A stretch of DNA of 64,000 bases from Membranipora membranacea (lineage: Eukaryota > Bryozoa > Gymnolaemata > Cheilostomatida > Membraniporidae). A model generated the notes under the pieces. It saw only the letters and a program-made list of their open reading frames with translations, did no database searches and had not been told where the DNA came from. Positions within the stretch are counted from its first letter, which is position 1; each line of letters starts with the position of its first letter. A program made the translations under genes and the position numbers. The DNA lies in NCBI GenBank assembly GCA_914767715.1, contig OU612067.1, positions 6,696,001-6,760,000 on the forward strand, in the 5' to 3' direction. Below are positions 47,140-60,300 of this stretch, piece by piece.

Positions 47140-48750
47140 GATGATAAGTCCACTTTATTTGAAAATCATAGTGAAGCTAGCTTGCCCTGTTACTAACAAC
47201 CACCCGATCAATTCTCTTTCATATCTTACTATGATATAATCATGAGAAATTGAATAATATTTTTTGGTTTTATAAAAGAGCTGTTGCAGTTTGCAATAGC
47301 GTATCCTCAATGTTGTATTTATCTTACCGTAACATATGATATTCCAGGCTCGCCCTTTTCCTCTTTCTACTCCCTTGTGTCCATTCATGGCAGATCTGGT
47401 GTTCATGTATTGTTCGCATGGGTTGTATTCTATTCAATTTCTATTTTATGGGCGCCTGCTGCAGTTTTGAGAAATTCCCGCTCTATATCAACTCCTACCT
47501 CTTCCTAAATGTCTGGGGGCGGATCGCTAAAGTGGAAGAGAATAGAAACAATACTGATTTGTTCAAAATATTTTGGCTGAATATGCCTTTCTATCTCAGC
47601 AATAGGTGATTTATTACTGCGAATAGTTTTGCCTGAACTATTACTTGACTGAGTCAATGTTTTACTAAGATTTGCAATAATTAGGTAGTAGGGGCAAATA
47701 TATTAGCAAATATTTATTTTCATGTAGCTGTCCCGATGGAAAACCCTATCATCCTAATAACTCTCAAATTTTAAACTTACGTGGGTATGATTTAGTGTCC
47801 TATATGCCGACCTGCGCGTCACAACACTGGTGGTTTGGCATACATATCGGTATAAGAGAATTTTGTTCTGCACTACAGTAGTCACACATTTCGTTATATT
47901 ATTAAGTTTAATTTACACAAGTTTTGTTAGTTTTCAGTCCCGCGGGTAACAGAATAATTTTACAATTGCCAATAATTTCAAATTTTGTGGCAAAAGTTCT
48001 GTAAAACAAGTTCTTTCCTGGGTATTACAGCAATTAGATGATTGTGCTATCTGAATGACTATTGTCAGATTTTCCATAGTAAATTGGACGTAATTTGGTG
48101 TCCTGTGCATTTCACGCCGTCCATTACAAGTGGAAGGCAAATTTGATGGTTCATCATAATTAAACCAGTGAATTTTTGTGTTGAATATTTAAAATTCTCA
48201 ACATTCTTATTAAATGGAATAAAAAGAAGTTTCGTTGCATATTGTTTGCATATTTAAGAAAAACAATAACGTTGCCTAGTAACACCACATCTTGACGAAA
48301 CGGCTCTGAATTGGCTTTCATACCTTTGAGTAGGAAAACAAATTTTGTTGAATGTGTATATGGTCGGAAAAGATGTAAATAACTGATCTATATCCTCATT
48401 ATCATACCCTAATTTCCACATGACATTCAAGTTGTGAACGTCCTGGGTGTCACAAACCCCTTTAAATTGACTTTGCTTAATACTATGGCCATGGCCTAAC
48501 CATGAAAGTTCATTTTGGGTAAACAGATTTTTTCTTTTCTTGATAGTTGTAACTGTAACTTTTTATACAGCTAATAAATACAGAGTTTACCTGCTCTAAG
48601 TTCAATCATCGTAGTCTTGTCAAGTCATCAGTAGCATGAGTCTCTAGGGCAGCGATGAGTCAAGACTTAAAAAAAAAGTTGGTAATAATCCATAGTTATT
48701 GTAATATTATTCTAGCTAGAGAATAGTTGGGAAATATTTGTTACAAGTCA
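47140..48750. other. No gene recognised
   Basis: A minus-strand exon-like stretch near 47405-47340 ends at a GTAAG donor and might belong upstream of the YqaJ gene. The rest shows no feature I can support. Confidence 0.3.
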
Positions 48751-48759
48751 CTAGCTCTC

Positions 48760-48860
48760 AGTTTGTGGACCCCAACGAACCCCTGATCATCGAAATTGAA
48801 CGAAGAAACTTTATGACTTGCACAGTAAAGGGGACGGGTCTAAACAGCTAAGCCACCTCC
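48760..48860 (-). repeat. Degenerate tRNA-derived SINE
   Basis: On the minus strand GTGGGAGGTGGCTTAGCTGT resembles the tRNA head of the SINE at 42890-43150, with a weak B-box (CGTTCAATTTC) further on. Heavily mutated. Confidence 0.4.
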
Positions 48861-48929
48861 CACTTTCAACAAGCAACTCGCAGCTGTAATACAACACACA
48901 CAAAGAATACAGTGTAGCTTGATCTCCTT

Positions 48930-49125
48930 TGGTTACATATTATTTTGGCATTATGGCAATGGTATTTTGGGATATGGTATGTTGTCACAAATGGTATTAT
49001 GTCCAATCTGGCTTTATATCCACTGGTATTTTGACACAACTGGCGTTTTGTACAACTGGTATTTTGGCATAGGTATAGTGTTCAGTGGTGTTATCACCTA
49101 TGGCATTATGGCCATGGCATTTTGA
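48930..49125. repeat. Degenerate TGGTATTTTGGCA minisatellite
   Basis: About ten imperfect repeats of (A)CTGGTATTTTGACACAA or TGGCATTATGGCAATGG type, period near 17-34 bases. An open frame across it is a by-product of the repeat. Confidence 0.7.
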
Positions 49126-49129
49126 CACG

Positions 49130-50880
49130 GAATCGAATCTACTGGCCATCAATCTCAAAGACTAGTGTGAGTGTGCCTGATTGCCTTTTTTTTCTAGGCC
49201 TTCGACAGCGAGAGAAGAAGTACCCTATTAGAAATATACAGAGCGGCACAAACAAACTATACTCTACCATCAGTATTCTCATCGCTAATATTATAATTGT
49301 ATCCAATCTTTTCTCCGACTAATGCTAGTCAAAATCTAGTGCCAGCTGACATTTAGTCACCCCAAAACAAAACAAGCTGAATTTATAACAATAGCTAACA
49401 TTTACTCCTCTAGAGTATCATGCTCTCATGTCTGTGATCACGTGTTCTCATTAGTAATAACTTATACTATTCTTTTAATCAACACAGTATTAATTTTTGT
49501 TTTACACACAGAATAAGTGAATACTCATATAGCCTATATGCTCAAGGCCTCATCCAAGTTGTTGCTTTACTTTCCTTTGACAATAGTGAGGAGATAGATA
49601 GATCATAGCTACTTTTTTTAATGGATCTTAATATCGGACAAGACAATGTGATAAATTATTTAGGGTGCGTTTTTTGCCGTGCCAGCTGTGTGTCGGACAA
49701 AAAGCTCTTCGCTGTAGCAGTTATCACTTACTACTTTTCTTTTGTGTTGCGATTTATTTTTGTCATTTTTGAGGTGGTAATCCAAAGAAGTACTATACAA
49801 TATTACTGCCATAATTACTGTGACTTGTCCTGTCTACCATTTTTATGTTAATAATGTTAATAAACTGGCTCATTTCATACCTTATTATTTTGATCAAGAA
49901 AAATCAGGAGTTCTTTGACGCAGGCTATGGAGAATCTGTCGGCATCTGGCTGCTCTTACAATACAAATCTCGAACTTTGATACGAGTAATTTGTGTGTCA
50001 CAAATAAAGCTTGACTAGACTGAAATTCCTATGGAAAACATGCAAGATGAAAGAATATGGATATGAAAATTTTGAGCGGCCAACAAAGAGTATAATAAAG
50101 TATAGAAATTAATGCCACAAGCTTATGTTGACTGTTTGTTGGCGCTGTCTTGCAAATTTCTTAGCTCTGTGTATTGAGAAACTCAGTCGATCCCGATCAC
50201 CGATAATAGTTATGTACTTCTGATAAGATAGAAGATAATCCCTGTCCAAAGCAAGCATTGTTGAACCTCATCGAAGTCGTTCGTGTGCAGCTCAGAAAAA
50301 AACTAACCAGATATAATAGCTGCATCTGCTTGTTGAAGATCAAATTTAGGGCATAGGGATAGAGTTAATTACAGTCTCCGAAAAGAGAAATAATACGGTG
50401 TTTCGACAGAGCTAAAAGGCGAGTCAATGTAAAATTGCTGATGTTACATAGATATAAATAGAAATATAAAAATAATATTACTCATATCACTGAGTTCATA
50501 TACTTTATAGCCTTTGCTCGGTAGCAGTTGCTACAAAGGCTCACTCTAGTTTGTAATGTTCTGTATCGACGTGATGGTAGGCAGTCTAACGTGAAGAGGG
50601 GGTTATCAGCAAACATACGGAGGCAGCGTGATTTCATGCACCGGTTATATATAGTGCCAATATCATCAAAAGTACAGTCCCCCCATACTACATTATCATT
50701 TCAACAAAACATGAAACTAATAAATATTGCCATTGCGGGCATTCTCTATATTTTACCCTCAGTCAACAAATCAATACATTCAACAAGTTCTTTGTAAAAG
50801 AACAGTATTTAATAAGGGCGTTGCTATCAACTGAATGGAAGAAAATAAAGTTTTACTTGTCAAGCGAAAAAAAACAGAAG
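49130..50880. other. No gene recognised
   Basis: No convincing exon or RNA gene is visible. The last ~100 bases belong to the duplicated upstream region of the receptor genes (shared with about 51.45-51.6 and 57.1-57.25 kb). Confidence 0.4.
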
Positions 50881-50917
50881 AATTGGCCTATTCAGATGGC
50901 TGTATCCATGATAGTGG

Positions 50918-50932
50918 ACTTCCTCTTTCCTG
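50918..50932. promoter_or_regulatory. ETS-like motif in promoter copy 1
   Basis: ACTTCCTCTTTCCTG (reverse: CAGGAAAGAGGAAGT) contains an AGAGGAAGT core typical of PU.1/ETS sites. It lies 58 bases before the ATG at 50990 and is identical, at the same distance, in promoter copy 3 (57229-57243). Confidence 0.4.
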
Positions 50933-50989
50933 TAACTAACTTTAATTATAACACAAGGCTGAAGATCAGAGGTTTGTTAAACTAGGTCG

Positions 50990-53900
50990 ATGGGGATATT
51001 CAGATTCAAATTTGGATTGATCTTCTTAGCCTCAATTGTACCAAGATCGTGTGGTGAGTTTGAAAATATGTCAACATGTACCACAATCATATTTTGGCTG
51101 TGGCTGGGCCTGGCTCGCATATTTCTGACCTTGTGTGATTATTCCTCTTTTACAATAATACCTTATTACATTATTAGTTATGTTCTTCCGATAAGAGAGG
51201 GGATAACCCTTAATCATAATCTTACTGAGGCTGATGGTTATAGCCATAGACTTAATATATCTATAGTATGGTTATAGCAGCCACATTTGAACGTTTGTAG
51301 TTCTAAGAAACAACTACCAGCCATACAGATTAAATTGATTCATCCATTTGGTTAAAGGTAAATTTAGCCATACAACACTAACATTTCAAATTTGATGGCA
51401 ACTATTGCAGGGAGATTCATTTTTAGATTAATAAGAAAATCAAGCTTCAATAAACCACTTTACTTGTAAAAACACATAACAAGGGCGTTGCTTTTCGCTA
51501 GATGACATAAAATGAAGGGTTAATGGTTTGCATAAAATAACAGCCAACAATGAGCCCATTCAAATGCTCAGTATTCATGATTGTGAACTTCCCTCTTACC
51601 TATAAGGTAGGTGTTTTGATGGCTCAAAGAGCTCTGAAAATATCGATCCATCTAAATGCAGTGTATGCCTTCCGCATAACAAACTGGAAGGGAGGTTTGT
51701 TTCACTAGGACTATGGAGATATTCAGACTCAAACTTGGATTGATTTTCTTAGCCTCAATTTTACAGACATCGTGTGGTGAGTTACCAGTTACCGTCTGCT
51801 ATCAAATTTGGGCAGGGAAATCTGACAATCACTACTTTATTTACACTATACAAATATAAGACTTAATATTATCAGTATCTCGCCTGAATGATTGAACTAG
51901 ACTTGATCAACTAGAGCTTAACTTGTATCAGACTCTGTTACGACTCATGTTTGTTTGTTTTGTTCGTTTGTTTACTTGGTAGCTTTTCATCCGAAAATGC
52001 TTACAATTATAAAAAGTATGTCATAAAATCGCATTCTAATTGATCAATTATTAAAAATCCAAAGTCTTCCCTTGGTAGATTTCAAAAAGTGATGCAAAAA
52101 TAAATAGTATACAAAAATGTTAAAACTGGCTTAATCATTATATTATTTTGGACTAGCTAAAATAAAGTCACTCCGCCTTACAGTTCTGGTCTTTGCATAA
52201 TAAAAGTCAGGCTATGCGCTGCTGACTGCACGTTTTGGCCTGGCAGTTAGTTTAAATGCCATCCGTTCTCTGAGTGGGTGATCGATGTTTAGTCTGAATC
52301 TAGACATATAAGTTGGGCGCTGATCATCGAGTGCGGTGCACAAGGTTGGAATCTGTGCAGCTTTGAGCTTGTTGCAGTAATGTTCCACGTCATGGTAAGT
52401 TATTCGGAGTGCAAGCTTTTGACATTTCTCCAGATCAGATTTCTGCTGATCAGTGTGTATATAATTTAACCTACAGAATAGACTGACCTGAAATCTCCAT
52501 ATCGAATGACTAACTTCCTTATATTATTATTATTATTATTCTAAAAAATGCCTCTATTTGTAGGCTTTATCGAATCCAAGAGTGTGCTTAGAAAAAAAGT
52601 GAAAAATAGTATCGTAAGTGTATAAGTCACCATCAATTTTTTAGAGAGTGTTGTAAAGATAAATAGAGTTGATTTAACAAAAGAGTAACAAGGGACTCCT
52701 TGATTTAACTTGGCAATCTTTTGTATAGTATTATATTGTATAACGCGAATCTGACTGGCTCTCATCAGCCCTAAGGTTGATGCCAGCAGTCTGCTACTTA
52801 ATTAATTGTGCTTTGCCAGTTACCTATATTAGGATTGTGTTTTGCTCTTGCGTCTTGGTTTAAAATACATTCATTTGAATAATAATAATAATAATGCCGA
52901 CTCATCAGATTGTCGGCACAGACAGAGTGGTTGGTTTTTGGTTTTTGCACACGATCGTTGATCTGCAAAGGAAAGTTTGTTGTCAATGAGCACACCCAGG
53001 ATATTGGTGGATTGACATGTTTTAATGATGGTACCATTTAATAGAAAATTTTCAGTTGGTGGGTTCGAAAAGAACATGAGTTTGGTCTTGGATGTGTTAA
53101 TATTTAAATCGTCAATGGATGTATCCTCAATCAGTTTGAACCATGATTTATCTAAAATACTCTCATCCAGCTGTTTTCCAGGTGTAACATTCATATTATC
53201 CTCATATGTGGTAGGTAGATATTCTGACAAGTATACCTGTATGTTATATAGAATCCCTTCCAGAAGCTTACAGCCTAGGCGGTAGTCCTTTCATTATGTC
53301 ATTTTTTTGGATTTAATGATATAAAATTTGAACATATGTGATATGTGATGGAGGTTGTTCCCTCTGGTTTGTTGGCAGAGGAACATGGAAAAAGTCTTGA
53401 GTAATAGTAAAATAATAATTCCTCAGTGCATATTAAGATAGCAGTCTGCCTTATCTGGTTGCTGCTAGGTGGATTCCTGGTTAACTTACTGAGAAATGAT
53501 ATCTGTACCTTCCCTGTAGATTACTAGCTATCTTAGCCAGTTATTTACGTAACTTAGCACTAGATTTACCCTGCTAAGTTTGAGTAATCATTAGTTAGCA
53601 GCCAATTTCATGCCTGGGAGAAATTTAATACCCTCTGTGAATGTGTAAATGACAACTGGACTGAATGATACTGATAGTTACCAATGCAGCAGCATAACCT
53701 GCCTCAAAATAGTTTTCAGAACTATATAAAATGGAATCTTTGGAAGCAATACATAGTACCTACTAAGGCTACTAATAAAGGTTTATTATTAGTAGGTCTA
53801 TGGAAGCAATTAAGAAATGTAGAAGGACATCAGGTAAAGGACCAATAATATACCAGGCATAGTATGAAAGATAACTATGTTAAAATTTAGTTTGTCTTTT

Positions 53901-56417
53901 TTAGTGACAGGTTGTACAGTTGACTACCCTAATGCTACAATAAAACGTATACGAAACTCTGCATCAGTGCATTTCCTATTTTGTGCTGACTCTATGACTA
54001 CTTCTGTTATCATTTGCAAGGATGGGAGTTGGTCAGGGGGTCTCCATCCATTACTATGTCCAGGCCCGTCATCACTGATAGATTCCATAGGTGTCAGGCG
54101 TCAGGTAACAGGTGAGGGAACCAATACAATGCTCTTATAGTATCTCATTTGTTTTCCTTTGTGCTCGTTTATAGAATAATCAGGATTTTGTTTACATAAT
54201 TGATGTCGCAAATACAGGGTGCCTGTCAGCATGTTTCCATGTGAATTTTGAGGTTGGCCTAGATCGAGCTGAGTTTTCACCTCTTGACTCGACCTCATAT
54301 TATGCATCCATACCCATAGATAGATAGAGCTGAGAAAGAAAACATAAAAAAACCTGCCGCCACCGGGATTTGAACTCGGACCTCTTGTGCTGGGATCAGA
54401 TCGAACCGGTAGGTGTTTCAAAGGCTCATCAGGTCGATCCATCGAAATGCAGTGTAAACCTTCCTCACACAAAAAAACAAACTTTCATTTATATATCACC
54501 AATATTTTTAAGGAAAGCTTCATATATCGAGTTGTTCCTTTGAATATATAACCATATTCGTATACATTATTACTTTCATGGTTCATTGGCCTAGTATAGG
54601 TAAGCTAAAAACAGTAAAGGTAAAGAGCGGCCCATGTCTGAACAAGAGAGGAAACTCTTTTGTGCCATATTATGGAGCATCATTTTTTCACTTGCAGAGT
54701 TCACCAATTATTGTCCTACTACTACCACTCCTCCACCAACAGAACCTGCTAGTAGCATCGAAGGTACATCTGCACTATATCACCATAACCATTGTATCAC
54801 ACAAATCAATTTATATATTATGCAATAGTGTGAATGATGTAGTTGTGCTCTTACTACGTTGTAGAGGAAGTGGTATCGATGGTTTGCTGGACAAAATATC
54901 CAATCAAATCTTGTCAATAATGGGCCCAGGCCAATAATGGTAATATAAATCATCGAAGCCTCAACTACATGCCCAATGCTATTGCTAATGACCCTTTGCT
55001 GAAGGTTCAGTGTTTTGGAAAGTTGAACCACATTTGATGAGTTAAATCTTCTTTGTTATCAAACTATAGTTTTCCATGTTGATACCTTGCGATATACATG
55101 TACATATATACATGTAATGTTCTTGTCAAAAAACCAAAAGCGTTCAAACAAGATGAGAGTGACTGGGTAATAATATAACTTCACTGAGTGTTCCGATTTT
55201 TTCAGAAGTTCAGCAGAAACAGACCACACCTGAGAACCTTAGGGGTGAGCTAGTTTATATAACTACTAAACAAGAGAGTATTTCCATTGCAGCCCACAAA
55301 CAGCATTACCCAAGTTATAAAGTTGTTTGCAAATTGCAGAGTTAGATATTACAGTGTTAACACTGAGTTGTGCACTCATAGCTAAAAAGAGTATAATTTG
55401 TCGTTCTTTGGTTGAATTTGGCATTGATATAAATTGAGAGAACATGAAAAAGGTTGCCATACTGAGGTTGAAACGGTCCGAAAAATACACACCAAGATAT
55501 GCCCAACAAAATATATGAATCTTATAGTTCAATTAATTCCCTTGAAAGAGAGATCTATTTCCCTTTGGTTGTAGGTGATCAACCCATAGTCATAGTAAGT
55601 TCGATCTTTGGAGTTGTCTGCATACTTCTGGTTGCTGGTTTGGTTCTGTTAGGGATCAGAAACAGAAAGTTGACTACAGAAATGCAAAGGTATGCTGAGA
55701 TAATGGCTGATTGTCTTAATGAGCTAGATCCCTGGTCTTGGTAATAATTATTCCTTTCCATCCTTTTCTATCCTCATAGTTCAATGGTGATGATAAGCTA
55801 ATCACCGTTTCTATTTCAGATTGAATGCATCTGGGAAAACAACTCAACCTGCTATGGAAAGATGTGCCATCAAAGGTATCAATTTAGGAATGATGCAAAT
55901 ACATATTGAATGCGTTGTATAAATTTATTTACATTTACTTTTTCACATTTGAGGCATGATATTTCTTGACGAGTCAAAATAGCTACATGCTTTGAGTGAC
56001 TCATGTCCACATGTTCGTGCGACGCAAGATTAATGTCACTAGTTTGAATTATTGAAGACAAATCAAACCTGATTTAATATCTTCATTTTCTAAGAAAAAA
56101 GTTAGCTAAAGTACACATAAAATTGGAAAAATGAAATATTAATAATAACTTAGCCATAAAATGATTCCAAACACGTAGCGTTGCCTTTTTTTGAAGCTGG
56201 ATTGAACAATCCTACTAACTACGAGACTGTGGAATTGGACCTCTCCCGAATTAATCCAGCGCTTGATTATGAAACTGTCAATCAAGTCACCGCCGGAGCC
56301 AGTAATTATGAGAACGCTGGTATGGCAGGAAATATTCCGTCGCGAAATCCAGAGTATGAGATGGTGAAGCAAGAAGGAGGAGTAGAAGATCATGTGTATA
56401 CATCTCTGAATGAATAG
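50990..56417 (+). CDS. Receptor gene A: sushi-stalk-TM-tyrosine-motif tail
   Basis: Alternative first exons 50990-51053 (MGIFRFKFGLIFLASIVPRS) and 51713-51776 (MEIFRLKLGLIFLASILQTS) encode signal peptides and end in the same phase. Shared exons: 53905-54111, 54698-54763, 55206-55244, 55575-55689, 55820-55875, 56179-56417; 261 codons. Residues 22-90 form a four-Cys sushi/CCP domain (GCTVDYPNATIKR, ICKDGSWSG); 91-125 a Thr/Pro stalk; about 130-152 the membrane span (IVIVSSIFGVVCILLVAG). The tail has five tyrosines: Y197 (NYETV), Y213 (LDYETV, matching ITIM LxYxxV), Y226 (NYENA, Grb2-type YxN), Y242 (EYEMV) and Y256 (VYTSL). Probably a phosphotyrosine-signalling surface receptor. Compared with gene B it lacks both CUB-like exons; a LINE fragment occupies the corresponding intron. 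Confidence 0.8.
51604..51683 (-). repeat. SINE fragment in promoter copy 2
   Basis: TAGGTGTTTTGATGGCTCAA through ATCGATCCATCTAAATGCAG matches, with changes, the segment at about 54408-54475. It separates the (altered) ETS-like motif region from the first exon at 51713 and accounts for the longer spacing there. Confidence 0.5.
52240..53290 (-). pseudogene. LINE reverse-transcriptase C-terminal fragment
   Basis: Minus-strand frame 53230-52871 contains LNINTSKTKLMFFSNPPTEN and TNILGVLIDNKLSFADQ, the usual sequence after the YADD motif in LINE reverse transcriptases. Near 52425-52245 a second piece reads LALRITYHDVEHYCNKLKAA and MSRFRLNIDHPLRER, the extreme C-terminus. It is inserted between the signal-peptide exons and the sushi exon of gene A. 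Confidence 0.7.
54340..54480 (-). repeat. tRNA-related SINE in gene A intron
   Basis: On the minus strand GAGGTCCGAGTTCAAATCCC carries a B-box-like sequence; the head (CTGCATTTCGATGGATCGAC) is shared with the fragment at 51604-51683. It lies between the sushi and stalk exons. Confidence 0.5.
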
Positions 56418-57087
56418 AGACAAATGCTCATTCTGCTGAATAGGGTTGTTGATGCTAGACTGAGCCTCCCAGACACTTGCTAGTTTTTGTTTCTTTCAAT
56501 AATATTTATTTCTATGTGATGTTTTATAAAGTTTTATGTCACAAAATACTGTTGCGGGGTCTGAATTTAGTATTTCTCTGAGCTTTGTGTCAATCTAGAT
56601 ATCATGAGAGGAGCACTGTTGAGCCATTAGTAGTTGTGTCCTTCAGACAAGAGAGGGGATAACCCCTGATCTCAGCGAGCATCTGGAAACCCAGGATATA
56701 ACACCCCTATCAATATCTGATAATCCAGTCAATCGGATAGATAAGCTGAAGATTAGACTGAACCAGATATGAATGACTACCAGTTGAAGGTACTACAAAT
56801 TTAGCCATACTACACTACTATTTTCGTAAAGATCTGAATTGTCTTTGCACGCAAAGAATTACAAAAAAAAATTATTATAGTCAACCACTTACCTCAATTT
56901 TTCGGGTGGTAAATGACGTCTGTCTCCTAATATGTCTCATCTTAATATGCCTGTGACATCAGGATGACCCAACATGATAGGGTATCTAGGTATGCCCTGC
57001 CTAAACAAGGGTGTTACATGGTTTCAGTTTCGTCAAGTTTGACCTTCAACAAGTTGTTTGTAGAAATTGAGCATGTATCATCATAGC

Positions 57088-57115
57088 CATTGATATATAA
57101 ATTTATATATCAATG
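57088..57115. repeat. 28-bp perfect palindrome upstream of gene B
   Basis: CATTGATATATAAA is followed directly by its reverse complement, about 190 bases before the gene B ATG. Being AT-rich it could extrude as a cruciform or simply be chance in AT-rich DNA. Confidence 0.85.
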
Positions 57116-57228
57116 ATTGTAGCATGATGTTATCTTTTCGCTGAATGACACAAAATGAATGGTTAATAGTTTACATAAAAAAACAGCAAACAATGAGCCC
57201 ATTCAGATGGTTAGTATTCATGATCGTG

Positions 57229-57243
57229 GACTTCCTCTTTCCT
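57229..57243. promoter_or_regulatory. ETS-like motif in promoter copy 3 (gene B)
   Basis: Same 15 bases as at 50918-50932, 58 bases before the gene B ATG. The surrounding ~100 bases (CCCATTCAGATGG, GTATTCATGAT, CTAACTTTAAT) are also conserved between copies. Confidence 0.4.
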
Positions 57244-57301
57244 GTGACTAACTTTAATAAAAACGCAACACTTGAGATCAGAGGTTTGTTACGCAAGGAT
57301 G

Positions 57302-60300
57302 ATGGGGTTATCCAAATTCAGAATTGGATTGTTTGTCTACGTCTCGATTTCACAGATATTGTGTGGTGAGTTACATGCTATTAATGGAGTTGGACTTGGG
57401 ACCCAAGGATAATTTATCTCTTCTAACAACATCTTTTGCATAAAAAGAAGGGTAACCCCTCTAAGGCTTTATCAACTAGACCTGCTTTGTATCGGATTAC
57501 AACCCATGCTGGGTTATGTCTACACACGTGTATGAAATATTGGCAATACAAAATAGGGTATCTGGATAGTTGATAGGCCTACACTTCAGCACCTATGAAA
57601 CAAATAGAACAGACTTCCGAAACTGATCCCTTAGATATAACTTCCTCATTGTTTGATCTGTTACAGTGTAATAACATTTGAGATGAATTTACAACTTTCA
57701 TCTACATCCTGTATAAGTTAGCTGTGCAGTATACAAAGTTGGTAGGAGACTGAACCATGTCTAATGTAGTGGTCTTTTGGTTGTGGCTGTTGTTTGAATA
57801 TTGTAAATTTTGTTGATAAAATGTACAAATCATTTCGTTACACCCTATATTTACGTCATAGAAAGTCTTGGAGTTTATTGCTTATGTTATTGAACTTCTG
57901 CACTGGCAAAACGTTGATCAGTACAAAACATCTATATCTTAACAATCATGCTTATCACTACCCAAAAAAGTAAATATTAGCCAAAGTAAATTTTAACTAG
58001 TTTGGGGCTGACATCATGTGTTCTTTAGCTTACGAAAATGGGTGTTGATAACAAAAATAACCAGGTTGAGTGAAAGTTGGTTAGAACTAAATTTCAATTG
58101 CCTGTGAGAAATGGCGAGCTTATCCTGTGAATACTTTACACCTCAGTGGTATACACTGTTATAGATATGTGAATGGGAGCGTTCTCACTTCATGGGTCAC
58201 AAAGAAGTCAATATGACAAGAGCAGCTCCAGAGTTATGTGACGGCTATCGATTGCAAATCGACTGTAAATTAATATATCACGATTATATATAACAATACC
58301 AGAGTAGTTAAATTATAAGGGAATTTATGTTGTAGGTGCATACCGATTTCCAGACTTCGGTGCTGAGACAGTTTCTATTGATATGAGCTATGATGGGAAC
58401 CGAGCCGGCACAATTCAGAACCCTCTTATGAATCAAACGAATGATTCCGCTGATTCCTATATAGTGTTCAGCAATCTTCCTCCAGTTGTTTGGTTATCAC
58501 TGAAGTATACTTCTAACTCGTGTCAACCACTCCCTTTTGAAATTACTGCATTGCAAGACCAGAAAGTGACTTTCAGTACTTCCCTATGCAACGCAACAAG
58601 CGAAGCAATCATAAATATAGCCCACTACATTGATGCATTGACCTTTACTTTACCAGCGACCACACAAATCCCAGAATTCCAGCTAAGATACCAGAGTAAG
58701 TGCATCAATACCTATATACCATGTCTATAATTTATAGTACAGTATAAGCTGGCTAATTCAAACTTTTTAACTCGAAACTCCTGTAGTTAGACTCATATTA
58801 AAATATGCGACCAGAAAACAGCTCCCAGTCTGAGAGAGATCTATCAAATCACGCAGAACATTCTCTTTTGTGAACTCAGCTCATCACTAGTTTTGCTAAC
58901 GTACACCTGAGGAAATATCTGCCGTGTTGGAAGGGTGTTGAAGCCATAGATATCAAAACAGTATTATTATATTTATGGTTGAAGCCTATTTTAGGCTGAG
59001 ATTTGATTGCGCAATTGTGACACTATATTTCTATGCAGCTATGCTTGCCAAATCCCTTAGCAAACATCAATACTTTCCCGTGAATTTCTCAACAAACTCA
59101 TGAATATAATTATTTTAGCAGTCGACTGCAGCTCACTGCCCCACATGTCCCATTGAAAGTAGCTGTTTATAAAATGTGCTGTAACACCTTTGGCAGTGTT
59201 TTATGGATGTTTATGCTCAATGTTTTTCTTGTCTTTTCAGTAAGATATGACGTCTCCATCCTAAGAAAAGAACCAAACACAGTCGCAGTTAATATATCCA
59301 CTCCATCAGGTTACATTATGAGCCATGAAAACTTTAATTTTGGTGTAGACATTCCTGCTGCATCATTATTACAAGCTCCAAAATCAGCGTCCTATCTGCG
59401 CTGGACCGACAGCTCTCTACTTCTCATACTTCCTCCAGCTACTACTCATGTACATCTCTACTTTGTACACTATAATATCGGTAATAATAATGTCACGTTA
59501 TTGGAGCAGGCACAACCTGATAACAATTTAGATCAGTTTGCTGTTTACAATGGGGATACAGCGCTCTACAAATACGCTGGTGGAAATTTACCGCCACCTA
59601 ATCAGACAATTGACATCACCACTGATAACAGCACACTCCGCTTTACGTTCAAATCAAACAGTGCCTTACCGGAAAATACAACCGGGTTTACAGGATTTCT
59701 GCTCCGTTATAAAGGTGTGTATAGTATTCATTGCTTTGTGCTTCTGTTTGGTAGACAGGAAAATTTTCTGATACAAAGCCGATTTGAGCCACAAAAGTAT
59801 TCATATTTCACAGTTTACCAAGATTTTTATTCTCATCATTAAACTTTTAATATGGCAACTGGATTGCATGATTATCACTTCTAATGAGCATCATTCCCTG
59901 AACAGTAACATGTCACAAAACAAAAGAAGAAACCAGCAAAATTAGTTCAGTAGCAAAATTTCAAATAATACAAATTGTAGTACTTAATTTTCCATGTACC
60001 AGTGACAGGTTGTAAAGTAGACTACCCTAATGCTACAATAAAACGTCAACTCAACTCTGTATCGACGTTTATCCTATCCTGTGCTGACAATGAGACTACT
60101 GATGAAATCATATGTATCGATGGAACATGGTCAGGGAGTCTACCTCCATCACAATGTCCAGGCCCGTCTCCACCGGTACATTCTACAATGGTCACAAGTA
60201 AGGAATTCTTTGTCTTCCGTCGCATTGCTTTAATTGTTCTAACTTATTTTTCGCTTGGATATAGCCTTCCAAGAATAGTCTCTAACTTAGCTTGTCACAA

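Noticed and set aside
48919-49125. Hydrophobic 68-codon frame that could be a membrane protein
   Set aside because: It lies on a degenerate TGGTATTTTGG repeat; composition follows from the repeat.
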